Shown here: positions 11,292 through 20,800 of the stretch, piece by piece
Numbering within the stretch: position 1 is the stretch's first letter
Layout of the letters: every line of letters starts with the position of its first letter
NCBI RefSeq assembly: GCF_027579695.1
Contig: NC_083587.1
Coordinates: 55,729,021 to 55,793,020, forward strand
Length of the DNA: 64,000 bases
Reading direction: 5' to 3'
Source: Neoarius graeffei
Taxonomy: Eukaryota > Chordata > Actinopteri > Siluriformes > Ariidae
Program-made: the position numbers and the translations under genes
The notes under the pieces: model-generated
Told to the model about the DNA's origin: nothing
What the model saw: the letters and a program-made list of their open reading frames with translations, nothing else
Database searches by the model: none

Positions 11292-11395
11292 TGAAATATA
11301 CGGTAAGTTTTTATGGTTCATTCAGGTGTTTGACTCTTGACTTTTATATCTGTGCAGCTTCATCTTGCAACAGCAGCAGTGTGTTTGCTTTGCAG

Positions 11396-11494
11396 AAGCT
11401 GTGAGGCAAGAACATGACGTCAAAGAGGACTCACAACAAGGTGAGGTCAAGGGTCAGTGTCACAACATCTGCTCACCTGAGTGCTCGGCTACAA

Positions 11495-11525
<31 letters not shown>

Positions 11526-11576
11526 GCATTGTAGGGGGCAACACCTGGTCTGTTGTTCTTAGAAGGAAATGTAAGT

Positions 11577-11616
<40 letters not shown>

Positions 11617-11698
11617 CCCACAGCTTTGCTCCAGATGGACCTGCTGCTCTCATGGATGACTCAGAAGCCCTCCTCAGACACCGGTCTGTCACACACAG
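11396..11698 (+). CDS. Two candidate exons of an unrecognised gene
   Basis: Exon a (11396-11440) lies between TTTGCTTTGCAG and the strong donor AAG/GTGAGG and contains an ATG at 11414 giving MTSKRTHNK (phase 0). Exon b (11616-11698) follows a TG repeat ending in GCAG and encodes SHSFAPDGPAALMDDSEALL.., ending before a weak donor GTGCTG. Joined, the frame stays open. I do not recognise the product. A TG microsatellite fills the intron. The second acceptor and donor are weak, so this may be chance. Confidence 0.3.
11498..11613. repeat. TG microsatellites
   Basis: TG runs at about 11499-11523 and 11578-11613, with a third at about 11716-11731. They generate cysteine-valine frames that are not genes. 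Confidence 0.95.
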
Positions 11699-12103
11699 GT
11701 GCTGTGGGGCACGTCTGTGTGTGTGTGTGTGTCTATAACCAAGGCTCACTTTGTTTTTATTATGGTTGACTCATAACTGCAGGTAAATGTGAAGCGGTGT
11801 GGTGGGTGATTTCTTTATAGAGCGAGACAGAGTGACAGAACAGACAAGACATAAACACACCAGAGCAAAGAACAAGAGAGGGATGAAATATGATCGCACA
11901 AGAACAAAAAGGGAGACGGATGGATAGACGTGTTGTTCGTGGACAGAACATGGTGTAATTTCCACAAGACATGCATCTTGAGTTCAATTCGTGGAGTCTT
12001 GCTCACCATTTCATAGGATAAGCAACATTTCTAATCAAATTAAAATAGCTTCCATAAACTAGATATAATTCTGTACTATATTACATTCTTTTAAAAAAAG
12101 AAA
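11699..12103. other. Unassigned DNA, source-like 40-bp segment
   Basis: No gene seen. Positions 11755-11794 are identical over 40 bp to 18223-18262, at the 5' edge of a LINE insertion. Confidence 0.5.
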
Positions 12104-12108
12104 GTGTT
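12104..12108. repeat. Target duplication of LTR element (left)
   Basis: GTGTT here matches GTGTT at 17050-17054. A 5-bp duplication is typical of Ty3/gypsy-type integrase. Confidence 0.9.
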
Positions 12109-12420
12109 TGTAGCGCGGACAATGCGTGGGTGGAGCACAGAGGACGGCAGGACAACGTTTGGAGGTAGTAACAGCTTATTTTATTAATAAACTTTTCAGT
12201 TTAAAAAGAACTCGCAGCACACAGACACACTCTCAGCCTCCACTCCCGGGTCGCGCTCCCTCTGCTCTCTCTCAGCCTCTTAAAATAGGGAGCGGTTTAC
12301 TGGGAAAACACACACAAAACACAGGTTAATTACCGTCAGGTGTAGCGAATCTGCCACTCACCTTCCCCGGCTCCACCCTCCTGTCACAGACCGATGCTTG
12401 ACCACGCCCCCGCTGCCACA
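12109..12420 (-). repeat. 3' LTR
   Basis: 312 bp, TG..CA ends (TGTGGCAGC..GCGCTACA in element direction). Identical by eye to the other LTR. The minus strand has a polyadenylation signal AATAAA at 12180-12185. The last 95 nt of the gag-pol frame lie inside it. Confidence 0.95.
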
Positions 12421-15400
12421 TACCCCCACCGCCCGACTCAGGCCGGGCGCCCGTCCGGCCCGCAGCCGACTCCCCCCCCCCTTGACGGGAGAGGAAGTCC
12501 GCCACGACCATCTGCGCCCCCGGCCTGTGGACCACCTTGAAGTTGAAGGGTTGGAGTGCCAGATACCAACGGGTGATCCGCGCGTTGGCATCCTTCATGC
12601 GGTGGAGCCACTGGAGGGGCGCGTGGTCCGAACAGAGGGTGAAAGAGCGCCCCAGCAGGTAGTAACGGAGGGCGAGGACCGCCCACTTGATCGCCAGGCA
12701 CTCCTTCTCAATGGTGCTGTAGCGCCCCTCACGCACTGACAGCTTGCGGCTGATGTATAGGACTGGGCGGTCCTCCCCCTCCACCTGCTGGGACAAAACG
12801 GCCCCCAGCCCTCTGTCCGACGCATCCGTCTGCAACAAAAAAGGGAGAGAGAAGTCAGGGGAGTGTAAGAGTGGCCCCCCACACAGTGCAGCCTTTACCT
12901 CAGAGAAAGCCCGCTGGCACTGCTCCGTCCACTGGACCGGATCTGGTGCCCCCTTTTTAGTGAGGTCAGTCAGCGGGCTGGTGACGTCCGAATAATTAGG
13001 TATAAACCTACGATAGTAGCCAGCCAGCCCCAGGAACTGTCTCACCCCCTTTTTGGTCTTGGGCCTCGGGCAGGCCGCAATCGCTGCAGTCTTATTAATT
13101 TGGGGACGCACCTGCCCGTTGCCCAAGTGGAAGCCCAGATACCGTACTTCCACCCGCCCAATCGCACACTTCTTCGGGTTGGCAGTGAGTCCCGCCCGCC
13201 TCAGCGACCTAAGGACGGCCCTCAGGTGTTGCAGGTGCCGCTGCCAGTCATTGCTATAAATGATGATGTCGTCTAGGTACGCGGCCGCATAGGTGGCGTG
13301 CGGCCGGAGGACCCGGTCCATCAGCCGCTGAAACGTAGCGGGCGCCCCAAACAGCCCAAACGGAAGTGTGACGAACTGGTGTAAGCCGAACGGTGTGGAA
13401 AAGGCCGTTTTCTCTCGGGATAATGGAGTCAAGGGGATCTGCCAATATCCCTTCGTCAAATCCAGTGTCGAGTAAAAGCGAGCCGTGCCTAGTCGATCGA
13501 GCAGCTCATCAATACGAGGCATTGGGTATGCGTCGAATTTAGACACCGCGTTGACTTTTCTATAGTCCACACAGAACCGGACCGACCCGTCGGCCTTGGG
13601 AACCAAGACCACTGGGCTGCTCCAGTCACTGTGGGACTCCTCGACGATGCCCATTTCGAGCATGGCCTGAAGTTCTTCCCGAACCACCTTTTTTTTGTGT
13701 TCGGGTAGTCTATAAGGGCGGCTACGCACTACCACCCCCGGGGGCGTCTCTATGTGGTGTTCTATGAGGTTCGTGCGACCGGGTAGGGGCGAGAACACAT
13801 CCGAAAACTCGGCCTGCAACTGGGCGACCTCCGCGAGTTGGGTCGGGGAGAGGTGGTCTCCACAGGGGACCGGAGAGGTACGTGATGCCAATGACCCTTT
13901 GGGGACCTCCGGCCCCAGCTCCGCCTTCTCCGGAACTACCGACACCAACGCCACGGGGACCTCCTCATTCCAGAGTTTCAGCAGATTGAGGTGGTAGATC
14001 TGTAGCGCCCCCTCCCTGTCCGTTCGCCTAACCTCGTAGTCGACGTCCCCGACTCGCCGTGTGACCTCAAAGGGTCCTTGCCACTTGGCGATTAATTTGG
14101 AGCTCGACGTGGGCAACAGGACGAGTACCTTCTCTCCCGGAGTGAACTCTCTAAGGCGCGTGCCCTTGTTGTACAGGCGGACTTGCCGTTCCTGGGCCTG
14201 CCGCAAATTCTCCTGAGTTAGGTGGGTGAGCGTGTGGAGTTTTGCGCGCAGATCCATAACGTACTGAATTTCGTTTTTGCTCTGTGAAGGTCCCTCCTCC
14301 CAATTTTCCCGCAGTACATCTAAGATGCCGCGCGGCTTACGCCCGTATAATAATTCAAACGGGGAAAACCCCGTGGAGGCTTGGGGGACCTCTCGCACTG
14401 CAAACAACAAGGGTTCGAGCCACTTATCCCAGTTACGTGCGTCCTCACTTACGAATTTTTTAATAATATTCTTGAGGGTGCGATTGAACCGTTCAACTAA
14501 ACCGTCCGTCTGTGGGTGATAAACGCTGGTGCGGATCGGCTTAATACCTAGTAGCCCATACAGTTCGCTCAGTGTTCGTGACATAAACGAGGTGCCTTGG
14601 TCAGTCAGAATCTCTTTCGGGATTCCAACCCGGGAGATGACGTGGAAGAGGGCCTCTGCAATACTGCGTGCTGAGATATTGCGAAGAGGCACCGCTTCCG
14701 GGTATCGCGTTGCATAGTCCACCAGGACTAATATAAAGCGGTACCCTCGTGTTGACCGATCTAATGGCCCAACGAGATCCATCCCAATTCTTTCGAACGG
14801 GGTCTCGATTAATGGTAGGGGGCGCAAGGGCGCTTTTGGAATGGCCGCTGGATTTACTAACTGGCATTCGCGGCACGCCGTACACCACTTACGGACGTCG
14901 CCGCGAATCCCCGGCCAATAGAATCGGGCCATTATCCGGGCGAGTGTCTTATCCTGCCCGAGGTGTCCAGCCATGGGATTAAAGTGGGCCGCCTGGAATA
15001 CCAATTCCCGGCGGCTCTTTGGAATTAATAACTGGGTGACTCGCTCTTTCGTCTGAGTGTCCTGCGTCACTCGATATAATCTATCCTTCAAAATGGAAAA
15101 ATAGGGGAAGGACGGGGTGGCGTTCGGCTGGAGCGTTTGACCATCGATTACTCTCACTTGGTCAAACGCGTGTCGCAGAGTCTCGTCTCGCGATTGTTCC
15201 AGTGGGAAATCCACGAGGGATTCCCCAATAGAAAGAGGAGGGGCCGGCGGCTCCTCCCCCTGTCGCGGAGGTGACGTAGACGGCTCTGCAACCGCCGCTC
15301 CAGCCAAAGCGACACCGGGACCCTCCCCCGTCAACCGGCAGGACCCACTCTTTACTAGGCGTGCCATTAAACCCCGAAATCCCGGCCAATCGGTCCCCAA

Positions 15401-16690
15401 GATCAAAGAGTGGGTAAGGCGAGGATTAACCGCCGCCTTCACTATAGATTTTTCCCCTCTAAAATATATGTGGACTGACACCAACGGGTAGCTGTGAATA
15501 TCCCCGTGCACACACAACACCTTCACCCCTTGTGCTCCCCCCAATGCCTCGTCTTGCACCAGGCTTTGGCGGATCGAGGTCTGATTGCAGCCTGAATCCA
15601 CCAACGCCTGATATGTAGCCCCTTGTACACTTACCGGTATGCGATACGCTCCGGCCCGATCGAGGGCAGCCTCTGGCGCGTCGGGGATCCGCACCACCGC
15701 CCCCACCTCCATCGCTGCACATTGTTGCTGCAGGTGGCCCGGTTCCCCGCAGCGCCAGCAAACCGGCCCGGGCCTCCCCTCTGCAACTGTGTTCTGGGGC
15801 TCACTCACCTGAGGGGGGGGAGAGACAGACACAGAAGGGAGAAACGGGAGGGCACCACGGGTGCGGCGGGCCGGCTGGGGTGGGGCCGGCCCCCGCCTCC
15901 GTGGTGGGGGAATGGGGCGAGGACGGGACACGGGAGGAGGGGGGGAAGACAGAGAGAGAGAAGAGGAGACAGAAGACGATGTCATCCGTTGTCCTGCCGC
16001 CGGTACAGCCGCCAGATGATCCTCCGCCAGTCCTACGGCCTGATCCAGCGACGCCGGGCGGTGGCACTGGACCCACTCCGCGGTTCCGGCTGGTAAGCGG
16101 GCAACGAACTGTTCCAGCGCCACCTGGTCGATGATTCCCTCGGCGTCGCGATCTTCGGCCCTCAGCCACCGCCAGCAGGCGTCCCGGAGCTGCTGGCCAA
16201 ACGCGAACGGGCTGCCGGCTTCCTCCATCCGCAGCGCGCGGAAGCGCTGGCGCTGCTGCTCCGGCGTGCGCCCCACGCGCTGGAGGACGGCCCGGCGAAG
16301 GTCGGCGTAGGCCAGCCGGCGGTCGGCGGGGAGCTGTAATGCGGCCAGCTGCGCCTCTCCAGTCAGGAGGGGGAGGAGGCGCGCCGCGCGCTGCTCCATC
16401 GGCCACCCCGAGGCTTCGGCGACCTGCTCGAACAAGGTGATGAAAGCCTCGGGGTCGTCCTGCGGGCCCATCTTGGTCACAGTGAGGGGAGACGGGCCCG
16501 CGGCCGGGGCGCTGGTGGACCCCGCCGACGCGAGGAGCCGCCGGAATGCCTCTCGATCTTCCTGTTGAGCCAGCACCAGGGCTTCGAAGCGGCGCTCCTG
16601 CTCCGTTCGGAGCGTGACGAGTGCCTGGTGCTGGCTCTGCTGAGCCGTGGCGAGGGCGTGGACCAAGTCCGCGAACGGGGAGGATTCCAT
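12326..16690 (-). CDS. Gag-protease-integrase-RT-RNase H polyprotein
   Basis: A single frame of 1454 residues from the first ATG (16690); the open frame reaches up to 16714 through a GTG. In order: Gag with a proline/arginine-rich linker and CCHC knuckle CWRCGEPGHLQQQC (311-324); aspartic protease with LVDSG (Asp365); integrase with H569/H576/C603/C606 zinc site and Asp638, Asp697, Glu733 (35 residues between the last two), then a GPF motif at 872-874; reverse transcriptase with Asp1077 and YLDD at 1138-1141; RNase H with Asp1289, Glu1328 or Glu1330, Asp1355 and Asp1398. All catalytic residues I looked for are present. It supplies capsid, maturation, copying and integration functions for the element. 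There is no stop or shift between gag and pol, so separate Gag would need proteolysis. The C-terminal tail reads into the 3' LTR. Confidence 0.96.
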   Translation of the reverse strand: MESSPFADLVHALATAQQSQHQALVTLRTEQERRFEALVLAQQEDREAFRRLLASAGSTSAPAAGPSPLTVTKMGPQDDPEAFITLFEQVAEASGWPMEQRAARLLPLLTGEAQLAALQLPADRRLAYADLRRAVLQRVGRTPEQQRQRFRALRMEEAGSPFAFGQQLRDACWRWLRAEDRDAEGIIDQVALEQFVARLPAGTAEWVQCHRPASLDQAVGLAEDHLAAVPAAGQRMTSSSVSSSLSLSSPPPPVSRPRPIPPPRRRGPAPPQPARRTRGALPFLPSVSVSPPPQVSEPQNTVAEGRPGPVCWRCGEPGHLQQQCAAMEVGAVVRIPDAPEAALDRAGAYRIPVSVQGATYQALVDSGCNQTSIRQSLVQDEALGGAQGVKVLCVHGDIHSYPLVSVHIYFRGEKSIVKAAVNPRLTHSLILGTDWPGFRGLMARLVKSGSCRLTGEGPGVALAGAAVAEPSTSPPRQGEEPPAPPLSIGESLVDFPLEQSRDETLRHAFDQVRVIDGQTLQPNATPSFPYFSILKDRLYRVTQDTQTKERVTQLLIPKSRRELVFQAAHFNPMAGHLGQDKTLARIMARFYWPGIRGDVRKWCTACRECQLVNPAAIPKAPLRPLPLIETPFERIGMDLVGPLDRSTRGYRFILVLVDYATRYPEAVPLRNISARSIAEALFHVISRVGIPKEILTDQGTSFMSRTLSELYGLLGIKPIRTSVYHPQTDGLVERFNRTLKNIIKKFVSEDARNWDKWLEPLLFAVREVPQASTGFSPFELLYGRKPRGILDVLRENWEEGPSQSKNEIQYVMDLRAKLHTLTHLTQENLRQAQERQVRLYNKGTRLREFTPGEKVLVLLPTSSSKLIAKWQGPFEVTRRVGDVDYEVRRTDREGALQIYHLNLLKLWNEEVPVALVSVVPEKAELGPEVPKGSLASRTSPVPCGDHLSPTQLAEVAQLQAEFSDVFSPLPGRTNLIEHHIETPPGVVVRSRPYRLPEHKKKVVREELQAMLEMGIVEESHSDWSSPVVLVPKADGSVRFCVDYRKVNAVSKFDAYPMPRIDELLDRLGTARFYSTLDLTKGYWQIPLTPLSREKTAFSTPFGLHQFVTLPFGLFGAPATFQRLMDRVLRPHATYAAAYLDDIIIYSNDWQRHLQHLRAVLRSLRRAGLTANPKKCAIGRVEVRYLGFHLGNGQVRPQINKTAAIAACPRPKTKKGVRQFLGLAGYYRRFIPNYSDVTSPLTDLTKKGAPDPVQWTEQCQRAFSEVKAALCGGPLLHSPDFSLPFLLQTDASDRGLGAVLSQQVEGEDRPVLYISRKLSVREGRYSTIEKECLAIKWAVLALRYYLLGRSFTLCSDHAPLQWLHRMKDANARITRWYLALQPFNFKVVHRPGAQMVVADFLSRQGGGESAAGRTGARPESGGGGMWQRGRGQASVCDRRVEPGKVSGRFATPDGN
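12421..12435 (-). other. Polypurine tract
   Basis: In element direction CGGGCGGTGGGGGTA stands directly before the 3' LTR, the position of the plus-strand primer. It is short and impure, so its exact limits are uncertain. Confidence 0.6.
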
Positions 16691-16718
16691 GGAGCTGTAG
16701 CACTGGTGCTCCACCTTT

Positions 16719-16736
16719 TCCCGGGTTTCGGCACCA
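16719..16736 (-). other. Primer-binding site, tRNA-Phe
   Basis: One base inside the 5' LTR, the minus strand reads TGGTGCCGAAACCCGGGA. The plus strand (TCCCGGGTTTCGGCACCA) equals the 3' 18 nt of eukaryotic tRNA-Phe with CCA added, as I recall that tRNA. This is the likely minus-strand DNA primer. Confidence 0.85.
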
Positions 16737-16737
16737 C

Positions 16738-17049
16738 TGTAGCGCGGACAATGCGTGGGTGGAGCACAGAGGACGGCAGGACAACGTTTGGAGGTAGTAA
16801 CAGCTTATTTTATTAATAAACTTTTCAGTTTAAAAAGAACTCGCAGCACACAGACACACTCTCAGCCTCCACTCCCGGGTCGCGCTCCCTCTGCTCTCTC
16901 TCAGCCTCTTAAAATAGGGAGCGGTTTACTGGGAAAACACACACAAAACACAGGTTAATTACCGTCAGGTGTAGCGAATCTGCCACTCACCTTCCCCGGC
17001 TCCACCCTCCTGTCACAGACCGATGCTTGACCACGCCCCCGCTGCCACA
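16738..17049 (-). repeat. 5' LTR with promoter and poly(A) signal
   Basis: 312 bp, identical to the 3' LTR. On the minus strand a TATA-like CCTATTTTAAG lies at 16908-16918 and AATAAA at 16809-16814, about 100 bp further on. That gives a plausible U3-R-U5 layout with R starting near 16885 (inferred). Confidence 0.93.
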
Positions 17050-17054
17050 GTGTT
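17050..17054. repeat. Target duplication of LTR element (right)
   Basis: GTGTT, matching 12104-12108. Confidence 0.9.
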
Positions 17055-17330
17055 CTTTTGGCATATTCGGAACTTGTAGCTAATAGATTGTGGATTTTTT
17101 TTTTTAATCCATTCTAGGATCAAGAAATGAGACACAACCATGCATAAAAAAGTCCAGCTCACAAAACGATGTCTTTAAAAAATATCAGGGTGTTATTTTG
17201 TAGTGTCTGGTAAATTCCTTACCATAGAACATTGAAGAACATTTTCCTATTATTATAGAAACATTATATTCAGTATGAAAGACCAGCATAGGACCGTACA
17301 CATTCATCAGCCTCTTATGTTCTTGGTTCT
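17055..17330. other. Unassigned DNA
   Basis: AT-rich, with a T-run at 17095-17105. Nothing recognisable. Confidence 0.4.
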
Positions 17331-18226
17331 AAGATTCCTGTTCTTGGCTGCAGGACTGGAACCCAATGCGGTCTTCTGATTTCTGTTGCATGCTGAGATG
17401 CTTTTCTGCTCATCACGGTTGTAAAGAGTTGCTATGAGTTACTATATCCTTCCTGGCAAAAAAGCTCGAACCAATCTGTCCATTTCCCTCTGACCTCTTT
17501 TATCAACAAGGCGTTTGTTTCCACCCACAATCACTCGATGTTTTTTGTTTTTCGCACCATTCTATCTGCGTAAACTCTAGAGACTGTTGTGTGTGAAAAC
17601 CCCAGGAGATCAGCAGTTTCTGAAATACTCAAACCAAAAATACTTATCTGGCTCAAACCAACACCCATGCCACAGTGAAAGTCACGCTAGTTTGAGATCA
17701 CAATTTTTCCCATTCTGATGTTTGAACATTGTGAACATTAACTGAAGCTCTTAATTTGTATCTGCATGATTTGATGCATTGTGCTGCTGTCAAGGGATCG
17801 GCTGATTAGAGAACTGCATCAAACAGCAGGTGGATGGATGCGTGTACCTAATAAACTTTCACTGTGGCATGGGTGTTGGTTTGAGCCAGATGAGTATTTT
17901 TGGTTTGAGTATTTCAGAAACTGCTGATCTCCTGGGGTTTTCACACACAAACAACCATCTCTAGAGTTTACACAGACAGAATGGTGCGAAAAACAAAAAA
18001 CACGGAGTGAGTGACGGAGCGACAGTTCTGTGGGTGGAAACAAACACCTTGTTGATAAGAGAGGTCAGAGGAAAATGGCCAGATTGGTTCCAGAGGTGGA
18101 CAAAATACCCAACTTCATTACTTAAGTCAAAGCACAGATCCCACTGGGCAAATGTTACTCCGATACAAGTGAAAGTTGTCCAGTCAAAGTTTTTACTTAA
18201 GTTAAAGTACTGAAGTACTTGCTTTT

Positions 18227-19312
18227 ATTATGGTTGACTCATAACTGCAGGTAAATGTGAAGTACTTTCGCTTGCTCACTCGAGTTTGTTGACGGTGTAG
18301 TGGCTGCTGCTTTATGTCCCGGGGCTCCCTCATGCCTGTGTTACCTTCTGGCTCTCTCCTTTTAGTTATGCTGTCATAGTTAGTTGCCGGAGTCCCTGCT
18401 TGTACTCGGTGCAATATGTATACTGTTCCTACTTATTCAGGTGACATTGGGCATACCTAACCACCTGTGTTTTCTTTCCCTCCCCCCCACCCCAAATCTG
18501 TCCCTCTGAGTTACATGGAGTCAACAGGAAATCTTTTGGTGGAGAGGGTGGAGACCTCGACTGGCTATCGTAGCCTGCAGGGAATCGGCCATCAGACATT
18601 CTGTCGCATGTCCCAGACCTGGTGAAATGTAACTGAATTGTCTTGGCCAGCCCTAAGGGTCCCATCTGCATCTCATCATTGCTGAGGAGTGTGCTCCCAT
18701 CACCCAATCAAGCATCCATCCAGAGCAGGTCATGATATATTTTTTACCATATTAACATGCCATTGTTGTGTGTTATGCCTGATGTAAAGACTCTCGTCTC
18801 TGCGAGCCTACCACACAGATTTAATACTTGTCATTTTTAGGGCATACCTAACAACGTGTTTTCTTTCCCCCCCCCCCCCCCCCAATCTGTCCCTCTGAGT
18901 TACATGTTGATCCTGGGATTGAGATGCTGGCCTCTTCTGCCCCTCGGACCTGCTTGATCCATCCTGGTGCCCTGTGTCTGGTCGGAGTTTTATCGCACCA
19001 CTTCTGTGAAGGACGGCCCCATGAGGACAGTTGAGGGTTATACCTGTTAAAACTGTTAATATTATAGTCAGGCTGTCTGTTGTTGCCCAAATGAGGATGG
19101 GTTCCCTTTTGAGTCTGGTTCCTCTCGAGGTTTCTTCCTCATGTCGTCTGAGGGAGTTTTTCCTTGCCACCGTCGCCACAGGCTTGCTCATTGGGGATAG
19201 ATTAGGGACAAAATTAGCTCATGTTTTAAGTCGTTCAAATTCTGTAAAGCTGCTTTGCGACAATGTTTATTGCTAAAAGCGCTATACAAATAAACTTGAT
19301 TTGATTTGATTT
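18227..19312 (+). mobile_element. LINE 3' tail, tandem or rearranged
   Basis: Inserted into the hAT element with a 10-bp duplication ACTTGCTTTT (18217-18226, 19313-19322). It contains the motif GGGCATACCTAAC twice (18449 and 18840) and ends with CGCTATACAAATAAACTTGA and TTGAT repeats, the 3' end of an L2-like LINE in my judgement. Its first 36 nt repeat a unique segment near 11759. Confidence 0.7.
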
Positions 19313-19987
19313 ACTTGCTTTTAAAAATACTTAAGTATTAAAAGTACATTTTCTGTCAGTGCTTTGTTGTATTATTGCCACAGTGTTTACAATACCTAAT
19401 GCCTCTGAAGCAACTGACTGGATTTACAAAATGAACGCATGCTGTGCCATCATGGTGGTTTAACGTTAAGCTAGCTAGTCAGTGAAGCTCCACCTGACAT
19501 GCTAGTAAACTCTTTTCAAACTCAAAATCATATTGGGTAGCTAACGTTACTAGAAAAGAAAGATTTCTACATTCTGTTTATTTGGCAAGATTATGCTAAA
19601 ACATTTCCGAAAGGACTTCAGATAAATTAACGTTATTCATGTTAGCATAACTCCATTTTTACATGCCGTGTCCAAGTTAACTAGCTGTGTGTTAACGTTA
19701 GCCGTGGACAAGGCTATGGCAACTTGGTGGGCAAATCCATAGAAAGTCATTTGACTAACCAGACTGCATAGCTATTGCGACGTTATCGCTAGCTCTAAAA
19801 GCACAGACAACTTCATTGCAGGCTTTCTCTTTGAATAAAACGTTTATATACCTCAATATGCTTCTGCAGGTTGGATGGGGAGTTTTTGTAGGCTGTGATG
19901 TGGTTTGTTTTTGGCAAACAAAGCAAACATTTAAAATGAAATGAATCTTTAATCCTTTCAGAAAACTGAAACACGGGTTCATGGGCC

Positions 19988-20247
19988 CCGCGTGGGTTTC
20001 CTCCGGGTGCTCCGGTTTCCCCCACAGTCCAAAGACATGCAGGTTAGGTTAACTGGTGACTCTAAATTGACCGTAGGTGTGAATGTGAGTGTGAATGGTT
20101 GTCTGTGTCTATGTGTCAGCCCTGTGATGACCTGGCGACTTGTCCAGGGTGTACTTCGCCTTTTGCCTGTAGTCAGCTGGGATAGGCTCCAGCTTGCCTG
20201 CGACCCTGTAGGACAGGATAAGCGGCTACGGATAATGGATGGATGGT
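19988..20247 (+). mobile_element. SINE-A, 5'-truncated
   Basis: Starts inside the central block, so there is no tRNA head, and ends in GGATAATGGATGGATG. Target duplication TTCATGGGCC at 19978-19987 and 20248-20257. Confidence 0.88.
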
Positions 20248-20800
20248 TTCATGGGCCATGGTGCGTACATTCCGCAGAAGAACCGCCTCCTTCCATTCTG
20301 CCATCAACTGAGCTTGTTCAAATAACACTACTGAGAAATCATTGAACTTGATTTTATACAGTCTATGGGCGTGACGTGACCCTAGTGATTACTGATCGGC
20401 TGTCTCAGTGTCACCTGCGAAAAAAACAATCATGTTTTAGAAAAGAAAAAATAGCATCCACTTTCAAAGCTGCTTCATAGTAACGAGGACCTTGATAGAA
20501 ATGGAGTGAAAAGTACGATATTTGTCTTTCAAATGTAGTGAAGTTAAAGTCATAAGTTTCCAAAAAAAATAATACTCAAGTAAAGTACAGATACTCAAAA
20601 AGTGTACTTACGTACAGTACTCAAGTAAATGCACTTCGTAACTGTCCACCTCTGATTGGTTCGAGCTTTTTGGCCAGGAAGGATATCGTAACTCATAGCA
20701 ACTCTTTACAACCATGGTGGGCAGAAAAGCATCTCACACTGGCTTCCACTCCAACCAGCCAAGAACAGGAATCTTAGAATCAAGAGCAAGTTCTTATGTA

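Larger units (their letters stand above)
12109..17049 (-). mobile_element. Gmr1-type Ty3/gypsy LTR retrotransposon, intact
   Basis: A 4941-bp element with two identical 312-bp LTRs, a primer-binding site, one gag-pol frame on the minus strand and a short purine tract before the 3' LTR. Its reverse transcriptase, RNase H and CCHC Gag are of Ty3/gypsy kind, but integrase is encoded before reverse transcriptase, as in Ty1/copia. That order defines the Gmr1 group, known from deuterostomes including cod. No envelope gene and no chromodomain is seen. GC content is clearly higher than the surroundings. Intact frame, identical LTRs and a perfect target duplication indicate a young insertion. Confidence 0.96.
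18091..20654. mobile_element. Non-autonomous hAT element
   Basis: Ends CAGAGGTGGACA and TGTCCACCTCTG are flanked by a perfect 8-bp duplication ATTGGTTC (18083-18090, 20655-20662), the hAT signature. No transposase frame. Subterminal stretches are rich in ACTTAAGT/AAGTACTT motifs. A LINE tail (18227-19312) and a SINE (19988-20247) sit inside it. Confidence 0.88.
17331..20800. repeat. Fold-back pair of LINE-like 3' ends
   Basis: A plus-strand copy (about 17331-17857) ends GTGTACCTAATAAA. It is joined to a minus-strand copy that starts CTTTCACTGTGGCATGGG at 17858, runs to 18090 and resumes at 20663-20800 after a hAT insertion. The arms (about 17470-17688 and 17858-18094) are inverted and mostly alike. 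The same repeat appears at 23075-23185, 24597-24844 and 25528-25585. It resembles a fish LINE 3' region; the family name is uncertain. Confidence 0.6.

Noticed and set aside
16691..16714. Upstream extension of the gag-pol frame to 16714
   Set aside because: The extension begins with GTG and has no ATG; the first ATG at 16690 was used.
15623..16784. Long Pro/Arg/Gly-rich frames opposite or out of frame to gag
   Set aside because: Shadows of the GC-rich gag region.
12109..17049. Endogenous retrovirus
   Set aside because: No envelope frame between RNase H and the 3' LTR, and the gene order differs from retroviruses; it is an LTR retrotransposon.
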